Source: an uncultured Collinsella sp. (GTDB lineage: Bacteria; Actinomycetota; Coriobacteriia; Coriobacteriales; Coriobacteriaceae). Taken from it: DNA of 64,000 nucleotides. Location of the stretch: positions 1-64,000 of the forward strand of contig CALFDJ010000008.1 of NCBI GenBank assembly GCA_937950325.1, in the 5' to 3' direction. Both the position numbers and the translations under genes were made by a program. The notes under the pieces are model-generated. The model was given only the letters and a program-made list of their open reading frames with translations, was not told where the DNA came from and ran no database searches. Positions 27,668 to 34,843 of this stretch are shown here, piece by piece (within the stretch, counting starts at the first letter, position 1; the number at the start of each line of letters is the position of its first letter).

Positions 27668-28687
27668 ATGAAGGGGACGCTTTTGAAAATGCGGCGGGCG
27701 GCAACCGATATAACCGAGCTCTACGCACCGCAGTTTGAGCAGTTTGGCCTGCAGCTTTCCGGCAAGGGCGCCGTCTTTACCGGTGAGGTGGCAAACGATC
27801 GGGCGCACGGACGCGCATGGATCATGCCCCTTTCCCCCACCTGCATCGTCATGGAGCATTTCATTACCCCGATGCACAACATGCACCTAGCCGAGTACAC
27901 ACCCGAACCGTACGCGTGCGTGAGCGAGGTCAGCGCGCCCACGCTCATGTGCATGCCCGAGGCTGGCATAACGCCTGCAAACCTTAAACTCTTGCATGGA
28001 CCGTGGCCAAACAATGCCGTGTGCAGCTTTATCCAAGATAACTGTGGCGAGGAGTTAAGCCCGCTGTTTGCAGGGCAGCTCTATCACTCGCGCTCGGTGC
28101 TCTTTTTGCCTGGATATTTTGACGAACTGGAGCACCGCTATCCCACCGAGTTCGCAGGGGTCTTTGAGGCGTTTGCCGAGCCATGGCACGAGGAAGCGAC
28201 GTCCGCCATCTGCCACACACTGCACCGGATTAACGAGGACCGCGCCCGCACCGTAGGCGGACACGTCTATATGCAAGGCATCGTGGAGACCATGGTCGCG
28301 GAGCTCGCCTGTTCGCGCGCGGCCCACAAGCAGGCGCAGCAGGCGGCAGACACACGCGCCAGCATAACCATTACCGAAGAAGCAACGGCAATGATTGAGC
28401 GCGAGCTCGACAAAGGCAGACGTGTGGGTATCAACGAGGTGGCCGAGAGGCTCTACACAAGCCGCTCCAAGCTATGCGCCACCTTTAAGGCCCAAACTGA
28501 CGAGTCCCTGGGCGCCTACATTCGCAGACGCCGTATGGAGCGAGCACAGGACCTTTTGGCCGATAGCGCGCTCACGATAGCGCAGGTGGCAGAGCGTCTA
28601 GGCTACCCTCAGCAGGCCGCCTTCGCCCAAGCCTTCAAGCAACACACCGGCACCACCCCCACCACTTGGCGCTCCCAACATATATAA
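27668..28687 (+). CDS. AraC-family transcriptional regulator
   Basis: A 339-residue protein with a variable sensor N-terminus and a C-terminal double helix-turn-helix (roughly residues 255-335). The helices are GINEVAERLYTSRSKLCATFK and, in the second, LTIAQVAERLGYPQQAAFAQAFKQ, split here only to mark them as two helices. It is divergent from the ABC exporter pair and probably controls it in response to the transported compound. Start uncertain: ATG 27668 is the first ATG in frame, while ATG 27689 has AAGGGG twelve bases upstream. Confidence 0.85.
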   Translation: MKGTLLKMRRAATDITELYAPQFEQFGLQLSGKGAVFTGEVANDRAHGRAWIMPLSPTCIVMEHFITPMHNMHLAEYTPEPYACVSEVSAPTLMCMPEAGITPANLKLLHGPWPNNAVCSFIQDNCGEELSPLFAGQLYHSRSVLFLPGYFDELEHRYPTEFAGVFEAFAEPWHEEATSAICHTLHRINEDRARTVGGHVYMQGIVETMVAELACSRAAHKQAQQAADTRASITITEEATAMIERELDKGRRVGINEVAERLYTSRSKLCATFKAQTDESLGAYIRRRRMERAQDLLADSALTIAQVAERLGYPQQAAFAQAFKQHTGTTPTTWRSQHI

Positions 28688-28689
28688 AG

Positions 28690-28895
28690 AATGAGGGCGC
28701 CATCGGCGCCCTCATTCACCAAATTCAATCCAGCCCGCCTGACCCGAACGGCCGAGTCGTCACAGAACCCAAGAGCCCCGGCAGGGCGGTTGCTTGCTCA
28801 AAATGAGTTCCCTTCAAAACAATGGGCACGCCAACGGCGCGCCCATTCACTCTATTCCATTCAGCCCGCCTGACCCGAACGGCCGAGTCGTTGCA
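28690..28895. repeat. Tandem hairpin-plus-spacer repeat units downstream of the AraC gene
   Basis: Hairpin 1 is AATGAGGGCGCC / GGCGCCCTCATT (28690-28716). Hairpin 2 is AATGGGCACGCC / GGCGCGCCCATT (28820-28846). Each is followed by a spacer containing CAGCCCGCCTGACCCGAACG and CGGCCGAGTCGT, ending CAGAACC. The units are about 130 bases apart and lead into the long inverted repeat at 28896. Hairpin 1 may end the AraC transcript, and either hairpin may stop gatB transcription from the other side. Confidence 0.75.
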
Positions 28896-29029
28896 GAACC
28901 GAGGGGCCGGGCGCAGGGCCTTGCCTCTCAATGAGTTCCGCACGAACAGGAGGCGCCAGTGGCGCCTCCGTCGTGAGTCAGGACTGTCCGAAATTGAGAG
29001 GCAAGGCCCTGCGCCCGGCCCCTCGGTTC
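28896..29029. repeat. Long perfect inverted repeat with a conserved core (copy 2)
   Basis: The 37-bp arms at 28896-28932 and 28993-29029 are perfectly complementary. The inner hairpin is GGAGGCGCC / GGCGCCTCC. The blocks GAGTTCCGCACGA (28933-28945) and GAGTCAGGACTGTCCG (28975-28990) match copy 1 at 8562-8695 in inverted orientation, while the arms are unrelated. It ends 4 bases before the gatB stop codon and would be transcribed at the 3' end of the gatCAB mRNA. Confidence 0.85.
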
Positions 29030-29033
29030 CCGT

Positions 29034-30710
29034 TTACGAGAGCGACGTTCTCAGCAGCTCGTTGAAGAGCTTCGGGTTGCCCTTGCCGCGGCTCGCCTTC
29101 ATGCACTGGCCCACCAAAAAGCCGATGACCTTCTGGTTGCCGTCACGATACTGCTGCGCCTGATCGGTACAGTTTGCCAGCACCTCGTCCACAATCGGCT
29201 GCAGCGCGCCGGCATCGCTCACCTGACGCATACCGCGCTCGTCGACGATCTTGTTGGGGTCGTCGCCGGTCTGGGCCATGGCCTCAAAGACCTCGTGCGC
29301 TTGGTTGGAGCTGATGGCATCGGTCGCCAGCAGCTTGGCAAGGGCTGCCACCTGAGCCGGTGCAATACCGGACTCTGTCAGCGAGACACCCGCACCCTTA
29401 AGGTAGGCGATCATCTCGTTGACCAGCAGGTTTGCGACCGTCTGAGCCTCCTTGCCAGCCATACCGGCAGCGGCAGCCTCAAAGAACTCGGCAAACTCCG
29501 GGTCGCCAGCAATCTGCTCGGCATCGGCCGCCTTAATACCAAAGTCGGCCTCAAAACGGGCGCGCTTGGCATCGGGCAGCTCGGGGATCTCGCCACGGCA
29601 GCGGTCGATGAACTCGTCGTCCAGATCGAACGGCGCCAGGTCGGGATCGGGGAACAGGCGATAGTCGTCGGCCGTTTCCTTCACACGCATGACTACGGTG
29701 CGCTTGCGACTGGGCTCCCAGTGGCGGGTCTCCTGATAGATGATGCCGCCCTCCTCGAGCACCTCGGCCTGGCGGCAAATCTCGTAGGCAAGGCCGTCAT
29801 GCAGGCTCTTAAACGAGTTGAGATTCTTAAGCTCGGTCTTGGTACCGAGCTTGGTCTCGCCACGGCGGCGCAGCGACACGTTGCCGTCGCAGCGCATGGA
29901 GCCCTTCTCCATGGAGCAGTCCGAAATGCCCAGCGTCACAAAGATACGACGGAGCTTCTCCATAAACAGGCGAGCCTCCTCAGGCGTGCGCAGGTCGGGC
30001 TCGGTGACGAGCTCAATCAGCGGCGTGCCGCAGCGGTTGTAGTCGACAAGCGACTCTGCCGCGGCGGTAATGCGGCCCTCGGCGCCGCCCACGTGCACCA
30101 TCTTGGCGGCGTCCTCCTCCATGTGGATGCGCAGGATGCGAATGGGCACCGTGTAGGAACCGTCCTCGCGACGCTCGGGCATCTGCAGGTTGGACGCATC
30201 GTAGCTGGCCAGGTGGCCGGCGCGCTGATTGCCTTCGCGCATGGTCGACGTCATGGACGTGGACAGGCCCTCGGCGTTGGCCGAAGCGCTCGCCAGGCTC
30301 TGGGCCTCGGCCTCACCAAACGCGCAGTCGGGGCGCTCGGCGGCACCGCGACCGGTCACGTCCAGGTCCAGGTGGCCGTACATGGCAAAGGCGACCGGAC
30401 CCTGCGTGGTCTGGAAGTTCTTGGCCATGTCGGGATAGAAGTAGTGCTTGCGGTAGAACATCGAGTGGCGCTGGATCTCGCAGTTGGTAGCGAGACCGGC
30501 CTTGACGATGCTCTCGATGGCGCGCTTGTTGGGCACCGGCAGGGCACCAGGCAGGCCCAGGCACACCGGGCACACGTTTGCGTTGGGCTCGTCATCGTGG
30601 CTGAGCTTGCAGCTGCAGAACATCTTGGTATCGAGTGCGGTGAGCTCGGTATGGATCTCCAAGCCGATCACGGCCTCCCAATCCTGCAGGACCTCGGAAA
30701 GCTCCTTCAT
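29034..30710 (-). CDS. gatB: Aspartyl/glutamyl-tRNA amidotransferase subunit B with an extra insertion
   Basis: Subunit of GatCAB, which amidates Glu-tRNA(Gln) and/or Asp-tRNA(Asn). The N-terminus has the zinc cysteines FCSC...CPVC (residues 32-50), then HYFYPDM, IHMEEDAAKMVH, EPDLRTPEEA and the C-terminal YqeY-like tail ending NPKLFNELLRTSLS. At 558 residues it is about 80 longer than typical GatB. An apparent insertion of roughly 65 residues (about 119-186, Ala/Ser-rich) lies just before the conserved IHMEEDA strand. The start overlaps the gatA stop by one base. Confidence 0.93.
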   Translation of the reverse strand: MKELSEVLQDWEAVIGLEIHTELTALDTKMFCSCKLSHDDEPNANVCPVCLGLPGALPVPNKRAIESIVKAGLATNCEIQRHSMFYRKHYFYPDMAKNFQTTQGPVAFAMYGHLDLDVTGRGAAERPDCAFGEAEAQSLASASANAEGLSTSMTSTMREGNQRAGHLASYDASNLQMPERREDGSYTVPIRILRIHMEEDAAKMVHVGGAEGRITAAAESLVDYNRCGTPLIELVTEPDLRTPEEARLFMEKLRRIFVTLGISDCSMEKGSMRCDGNVSLRRRGETKLGTKTELKNLNSFKSLHDGLAYEICRQAEVLEEGGIIYQETRHWEPSRKRTVVMRVKETADDYRLFPDPDLAPFDLDDEFIDRCRGEIPELPDAKRARFEADFGIKAADAEQIAGDPEFAEFFEAAAAGMAGKEAQTVANLLVNEMIAYLKGAGVSLTESGIAPAQVAALAKLLATDAISSNQAHEVFEAMAQTGDDPNKIVDERGMRQVSDAGALQPIVDEVLANCTDQAQQYRDGNQKVIGFLVGQCMKASRGKGNPKLFNELLRTSLS

Positions 30711-32224
30711 TACAGCTCGCCTCCCTTCCCGGCAAAATCGGGCGCGACGGAAAGCGCGGGCGCTCCCGTGGCGGCATCGGCAAAGCCGCGCTCCAGGGCG
30801 CGAGCAAACGTGAGCAGTTGACGGTCCTTAAAGGCCGGACCAACCAGCTGGGCAGAAACGGGCAGCTGAGTATCCTCGCCCAGGCCCAGCGGCACCGAGA
30901 TACCACCGTTGCCGCAGATGTTGAGCGAGATGGTGTACAGGTCCGAAAGGTACATCTGCGTGGGGTCGCTGATCTCGCCAAACTTAAAGGCCGTGCGCGG
31001 CGAGGCGGGCATGAGGATGGTGTCCACCTTGGCATACGCGGCGTCGTAGTCCTGCGTGATGAGCGTGCGGGCCTTTTGCGCAGCGTAGTAGTACTTGTCG
31101 TACACGCCCGAGCTCAGCAGGTAGGCGCCGAGCATCTGACGGCGCTTGGCCTCGGCACCAAAGCCGTGGGCGCGCGACAGCGAGCTCTGGTCGGACAGGT
31201 TGGCGCAGCCCTCCTCCTGGTAGCCGTAGCGAATGCCGTCGAAGCGGGCCAGGTTGGAGAACGCCTCGGCCGGGCCGATGACGTAGTAGGCGGCGATGGC
31301 GGCGTCCAAGTGTGGCAGGTCGACCTCGACCAGCTCGGCGCCCTGGTTCTGCAGCTCCTGGGCGGCGCGCTGAACAGCGGCCTTGACCTCGGGCGTCAGG
31401 CCCTCGGCCTCCATAAACGCGGGGATGATGCCCACGCGCTTGCCCTCGATACTGTCGTTGAGATGCTCGGTAAAGTCGACGGCGCAATCCTGGCTGGTGC
31501 AGTCGTACGGATCGTGGCCCGCGCCGGTAAGCGCGTTCATGGCCAGCGCGACGTCCTCGACCGTGCGGCCGAAGGGCCCCACCTGGTCGAGCGACGAGCC
31601 AAAGGCAACCACGCCGTAACGGCTCACGGCGCCATACGTGGGCTTAAAGCCCACCACGCCGCACAGCGACGCCGGCTGACGGATGGAGCCGCCGGTGTCC
31701 GAGCCCAGCGAGAGCGCGACCTCGCCCGCGGCGACGGCTGCAGCGGAGCCGCCTGAGGAGCCGCCGGGCACGCGCTCGGTATCCCAAGGGTTGTTGGTGC
31801 GGTGGAACGCCGAGCTCTCGGTGGAGCTGCCAAAGGCAAACTCGTCCATGTTGGCCTTGCCCATGGGCAGGCAACCGGCATCGAGCATGCGCTGGACGCA
31901 GGTGGCGGTGTAGACGCTCTGGTAATCCCCGAGCATGCGGGAGGCGCAGGTGGTGCGCGTGCCCACGAGGTTCATGTTGTCCTTGATGGCCAGCGGCACG
32001 CCCGCGAGCGGGGGCAGCGGCTTGCCTGCGGCGCGGTCGGCATCCACGCGCGCGGCGGCCTCGAGCGCAAGCTCGGGCGCCACCTGCAGGAATGCCTGGA
32101 CCCCGCCCTCGCGCGCCTCGATGGCGGCAAGAGAGGCCTTGGCCACCTCGGTAGCGGTAAAGTCGCCGGCGGCAACGCCCGCGGCGATCTGGGCGGCGGT
32201 AAGGGAATCGAAGCTTAGCGCCAT
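30710..32224 (-). CDS. gatA: Aspartyl/glutamyl-tRNA amidotransferase subunit A
   Basis: The glutaminase subunit of GatCAB, an amidase-signature enzyme of 504 residues. It has the catalytic Lys region LAIKDNM, the serine-rich GGSSGGSAAAVAAGE and the nucleophile region GSDTGGSIRQPASLCG, completing the Ser-cisSer-Lys triad. It overlaps both gatC and gatB by one base, so the three are translationally coupled. Confidence 0.95.
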   Translation of the reverse strand: MALSFDSLTAAQIAAGVAAGDFTATEVAKASLAAIEAREGGVQAFLQVAPELALEAAARVDADRAAGKPLPPLAGVPLAIKDNMNLVGTRTTCASRMLGDYQSVYTATCVQRMLDAGCLPMGKANMDEFAFGSSTESSAFHRTNNPWDTERVPGGSSGGSAAAVAAGEVALSLGSDTGGSIRQPASLCGVVGFKPTYGAVSRYGVVAFGSSLDQVGPFGRTVEDVALAMNALTGAGHDPYDCTSQDCAVDFTEHLNDSIEGKRVGIIPAFMEAEGLTPEVKAAVQRAAQELQNQGAELVEVDLPHLDAAIAAYYVIGPAEAFSNLARFDGIRYGYQEEGCANLSDQSSLSRAHGFGAEAKRRQMLGAYLLSSGVYDKYYYAAQKARTLITQDYDAAYAKVDTILMPASPRTAFKFGEISDPTQMYLSDLYTISLNICGNGGISVPLGLGEDTQLPVSAQLVGPAFKDRQLLTFARALERGFADAATGAPALSVAPDFAGKGGEL

Positions 32225-32535
32225 TACTCGCTCTCCCCCTCTCCCAAAATGGACGGCACGCGGAAGTAGCGGTCGCGCGCGCTGCCGGCGTTTTCGAGCG
32301 CGACGTCGAGCGGCAGGTCGCGCTCGGGCTCGCGCAGGTCATCACCCATCACGTTGGACAGGCTTCCGATGGGATGGAACGTGGGCTCCACGTCGGGCAA
32401 GTCATATTGCAAGACGGGCTCGAGCATCTGGACGGCGTCGTTCATATAGGACGTCATCTGGGTGAGCTCGTCATCGGTCAGTGCGATCTTTGCGTACTCG
32501 GCGATGCCGCGCACGTCTTTCTCGCTGAGTGCCAT
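32224..32535 (-). CDS. gatC: Aspartyl/glutamyl-tRNA amidotransferase subunit C
   Basis: A 103-residue helical linker subunit that stabilises GatA-GatB. It begins MALSEKDVRGIAEYAKIALT and contains the family block LPDVEPTFHP. The start at 32535 has GGAAGGGAG upstream; the frame is open 6 codons further. First gene of the gatCAB operon. The region upstream holds a 21-bp tandem repeat and palindromes. Confidence 0.92.
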   Translation of the reverse strand: MALSEKDVRGIAEYAKIALTDDELTQMTSYMNDAVQMLEPVLQYDLPDVEPTFHPIGSLSNVMGDDLREPERDLPLDVALENAGSARDRYFRVPSILGEGESE

Positions 32536-32666
32536 AGGCGCTCCCTTCCGCATAACAGATAAACCGCTCTAGTATACAAGGCAACGCCGACTTGGAGCAG
32601 GCGCTTTACCCAAATGCAGCGAAAACGTAACGAGGGCGGCGGTTGGCAGGCGGCGGGCTGGCGGTT

Positions 32667-32771
32667 CTGCAGCGAAACCGCACCGTCCATAGCGAAAACC
32701 GTCTCGCCCACAACGAAAACCGTCGCGCCCGCAACGAAGACCGCACTGTCCGCAACGAAAACCATCACAAC
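32667..32771. repeat. 21-bp tandem repeat upstream of gatC
   Basis: Five units of 21 bases start at 32667, 32688, 32709, 32730 and 32751. All contain a CGAAAACCG-like block, for example ACAACGAAAACCGTC. The last unit merges into the CATCACAACATTCGA palindrome. Because 21 is a multiple of three, several frames give heptad-repeat peptides on both strands, but none has a credible gene context. Confidence 0.8.
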
Positions 32772-32823
32772 ATTCGACGCTTTTCGCCAAAATCGCGATT
32801 TTCATCGAATGTTGTGATGGTTT
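32759..32823. repeat. CATCACAACATTCGA palindrome, copy a
   Basis: The 19-bp arms AAACCATCACAACATTCGA and TCGAATGTTGTGATGGTTT enclose 27 bases with an inner AAAATCGCGATTTT palindrome. Three further copies lie at 43213, 47324 and 48566. Confidence 0.9.
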
Positions 32824-32834
32824 GGAAGCCCCGA

Positions 32835-32867
32835 CCACCACAAAGGTGCCTGTCCCCATTGTGGTGG
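32835..32867. repeat. CCACCACAAAGG hairpin, copy 1
   Basis: CCACCACAA / TTGTGGTGG arms around the conserved loop AGGTGCCTGTCCCCA. It lies 15 bases beyond the sortase stop codon and may end that transcript. Other copies lie at 42188, 43144, 44735 and 55950. Confidence 0.85.
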
Positions 32868-32881
32868 TTCTGGAGAATGTC

Positions 32882-33820
32882 CTATGCCGAGGCCTTGGCC
32901 TTGCGGCGCTTGCGGACCGCGTGGATCACGATGTCGAGCAGCAACAGCACAATGGCTACAACCACGATGAGCACGGCAAACTCGCGCTTGCCCCAGTGGC
33001 GGCCGGCCAGCGACTTTTGCTTGTCGACGTCCTTCTTGTTGTACTTGGTGCGCACGCAATGCACCAGCAGGCGATGGTCGTTCACGCCGTAGGGCGTGCA
33101 GGTGACGAGCGTCACCTTGTCGGCGCCGGGCTCGATGGTCAGCGACTCCATCTCCTCGGGCAGCACGACCTCGGAGTCCACCATTTTGTAGGCGAGCGTC
33201 TTGTTCATGGTGTGCAGCAGCACCAGGTCGCCGGGCTCCAGCGAGTGGATGTCGTCGAACATGCTCAGGTTGCGCATGCCCGAGTGCGCGGTGAGCACGC
33301 AATGCGTCGAGGTGCCGCCCACCGGCAGGCTCGTGCCCTCCAGGTGGCCGACGCCCGCCATAAGGACTTCCTCGCTCGTGCCGTGGTAGATGGGCATGCT
33401 CACGTCGATGGAGGGGATCTCGACCCAGCTCATCATGGGGTCTCGGTCAAAGATGAGCTGCTGAGCGTAGGGCTCGATCTGGTCGGCGGGAAGCTCGGTG
33501 GCCTCGCCCGCCAGCTGCTCGTTAAAGGAGCGCGCCTGGAGCAGGATGCGCTCGCGCTCCTCGGCAGACAGCGCGTCCACGGTGCTGGACACCGTGCTGA
33601 TCTGGTTGAACACGCCCGAGGCCTCGAGCCGGTCCAAGATCCACGGCCAGGTCATAAGGCCCACGCCAATAAGGATGATAACGATGGTGATGAGCCGGTC
33701 GGCCCAACGCGGCAACCGCTTGCGACGGCGTTTGGGTTTTGGTTGAGGTTTGGGCTGGGGGTTTGAGCCGCCGTTGGCCGCGGCGTTATTGCTCTTCATA
33801 TGTTTGGCGCCCTGCACCAT
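32882..33820 (-). CDS. Class C (pilin-polymerising) sortase
   Basis: A 312-residue membrane transpeptidase. A basic, Pro-rich N-terminus precedes a membrane helix (about 43-62). The sortase core has THCVLTAHSG (catalytic His) and TLVTCTPYGVNDHR (catalytic Cys and Arg). A second membrane helix near the C-terminus (FAVLIVVVAIVLLLLDIVI) is typical of class C. It should polymerise the pilins encoded upstream at 34844-41750. About 1 kb separates it from them, including a strong terminator, so it is probably transcribed separately. GGAG precedes the start. Confidence 0.93.
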   Translation of the reverse strand: MVQGAKHMKSNNAAANGGSNPQPKPQPKPKRRRKRLPRWADRLITIVIILIGVGLMTWPWILDRLEASGVFNQISTVSSTVDALSAEERERILLQARSFNEQLAGEATELPADQIEPYAQQLIFDRDPMMSWVEIPSIDVSMPIYHGTSEEVLMAGVGHLEGTSLPVGGTSTHCVLTAHSGMRNLSMFDDIHSLEPGDLVLLHTMNKTLAYKMVDSEVVLPEEMESLTIEPGADKVTLVTCTPYGVNDHRLLVHCVRTKYNKKDVDKQKSLAGRHWGKREFAVLIVVVAIVLLLLDIVIHAVRKRRKAKASA

Positions 33821-33947
33821 CGCCGGTCACTCCTCTACAACTCAAGTTGTCTAAACAAATAATAGCCGATTAGCGAGCTCCCGCGCCAGACAACGCAGCC
33901 TGGCAGCATTGCGCAGCGCGAGTATGGGCCCGCATTTGAGTTTTCAG

Positions 33948-34188
33948 AATGTCCCGGATCGGCGGGGCGATTCGGGATACAATGTCAATAGAAAACGACG
34001 CATCCCGCGTAAGTGTACGAGAGCGCGGGCGGCCTAGTTTTCAGCTTTTGTTAAATGCCCGGGATCCGACCCCCGGGCATTCTTATTTGCGCTTTCGGCG
34101 CAAATGCCTTCTACCGTCCGCACCGCGCGTGCGCCTACGGACCTTAAACCGAACCTCATACGAGTCAAGAAACGCGATGACGAACGTG
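33948..34188. repeat. Duplicated small-RNA/peptide locus, copy 1
   Basis: About 240 bases that recur 480 bases downstream (34428-34668) with high identity. The repeat covers a -10 box, a structured RNA, a terminator and the 3' part of a small basic membrane-peptide gene on the opposite strand. It lies inside the pilus locus between a pilin gene and the sortase gene. Confidence 0.85.
33990..34088 (+). ncRNA. Candidate antitoxin small RNA, copy 1
   Basis: TACAAT at 33978-33983 is a good -10; the -35 is weak and is covered by the dyad TCCCGGATCG / CGATTCGGGA (33952-33977). A transcript starting about 33990 would begin with GAAAAC, pair with GTTTTC (34037-34042), enclose CCCGCG/CGCGGG and end at AATGCCCGGG / CCCGGGCATT (34054-34081) plus CTTATTT. 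In copy 2 the first stem is GGAAAC/GTTTCC, a compensatory change that supports a conserved RNA fold. Its 3' end overlaps the peptide gene on the other strand. Confidence 0.55.
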
Positions 34189-34232
34189 CCCACCGCCGCG
34201 AGGGCGGCGAGCGCGTTAAGGAATTTCAGCAT
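34083..34232 (-). CDS. Small basic membrane peptide, candidate type I toxin
   Basis: A 49-residue peptide beginning MLKFLNALAALAAVGTFVIA, one transmembrane helix (about residues 2-22) followed by a strongly basic tail (KVRRRTR ... RRKRK). GGAGG is placed 8 bases before the ATG, a strong ribosome site. The gene ends inside the 3' terminator of the convergent small RNA. Size, helix-plus-charged-tail design and convergent overlap resemble Fst, TxpA or BsrG type I toxins. No known sequence family was recognised. It could instead be a harmless small membrane protein. Confidence 0.6.
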   Translation of the reverse strand: MLKFLNALAALAAVGTFVIAFLDSYEVRFKVRRRTRGADGRRHLRRKRK

Positions 34233-34469
34233 ATGGTGACCTCCGATCGAGTCGTCGGCCGCCCGCGCACGGGATGCGTCGCAAAGCCATTTTACTGCGA
34301 GCGTATGCACCCGCAGCTGCTAAACGCGATTTTGACAAACATTTGTTCGATAGTTACCCAAACGGTTCCTCGTCCGGCGGAACCTGGCCGCATCGTCCGG
34401 GCTTGCCCGACGTGTTTGCGTTTTTAAAATGTCCCGAATCGGCGGGGCGATTCGGGATACAATGTCAAT

Positions 34470-34566
34470 AGGAAACGACGCATCCCGCGTAAGTACTTTG
34501 GAGCACGGGCGACCAGTTTCCGGTGTTGTTAAATGCCCGGGCCTCTAACCCCGGGCATTCTTATTT
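34470..34566 (+). ncRNA. Candidate antitoxin small RNA, copy 2
   Basis: TACAAT at 34458-34463, preceded by a perfect TCCCGAATCG / CGATTCGGGA dyad (34432-34457). The transcript would start with GGAAAC paired to GTTTCC (34516-34521) and end at the AATGCCCGGG / CCCGGGCATT hairpin (34532-34559) plus CTTATTT. The RNA is intact although the facing peptide gene is truncated. Confidence 0.5.
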
Positions 34567-34662
34567 GCGCTTGTTGCGGCGCAAATGCCTTCCACCGTCC
34601 GCGCTGCGCGTGCGCCTACGGACCTTAAACCGAACTTCATACGAGTCAAGAAACGCGATGAC
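34561..34662 (-). pseudogene. Truncated copy of the small basic membrane peptide
   Basis: It encodes VIAFLDSYEVRFKVRRRTR and a basic end matching residues 18-49 of the intact copy with a few changes and one extra residue. The first 17 codons, the start and the ribosome site are missing, and no in-frame start precedes it. Loss of the toxin half with retention of the RNA half is the expected decay path of a duplicated type I pair. Confidence 0.65.
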
Positions 34663-34713
34663 GGATGAGTCCGCATCGGACGGTGGAGGCTGCCTGTGTT
34701 ATCCAAAAAAAAA

Positions 34714-34744
34714 CGGGGCAGACTCCAGTACGGAGTCTGCCCCG
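34714..34744 (-). terminator. Strong terminator of the pilin operon
   Basis: Perfect 13-bp arms CGGGGCAGACTCC / GGAGTCTGCCCCG with a short loop, followed by nine T on the minus strand. It lies 100 bases beyond the stop of the last pilin gene and would separate the pilins from the sortase gene. Confidence 0.92.
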
Positions 34745-34843
34745 AAAAGAGAATGGCAAAGCAAGAACGTGGATGGACGAGAAAAGTGTCCGCAAGTCTC
34801 ATGGCCATCACATCCCACCTGCCAAAGGATGGGTGAGTGAGCG

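Noticed and set aside
32643..33092. Heptad-repeat peptide encoded by the 21-bp tandem repeat
   Set aside because: All frames on both strands give repeats because the period is 21; there is no ribosome site, and the frame runs into the sortase gene on the other strand.
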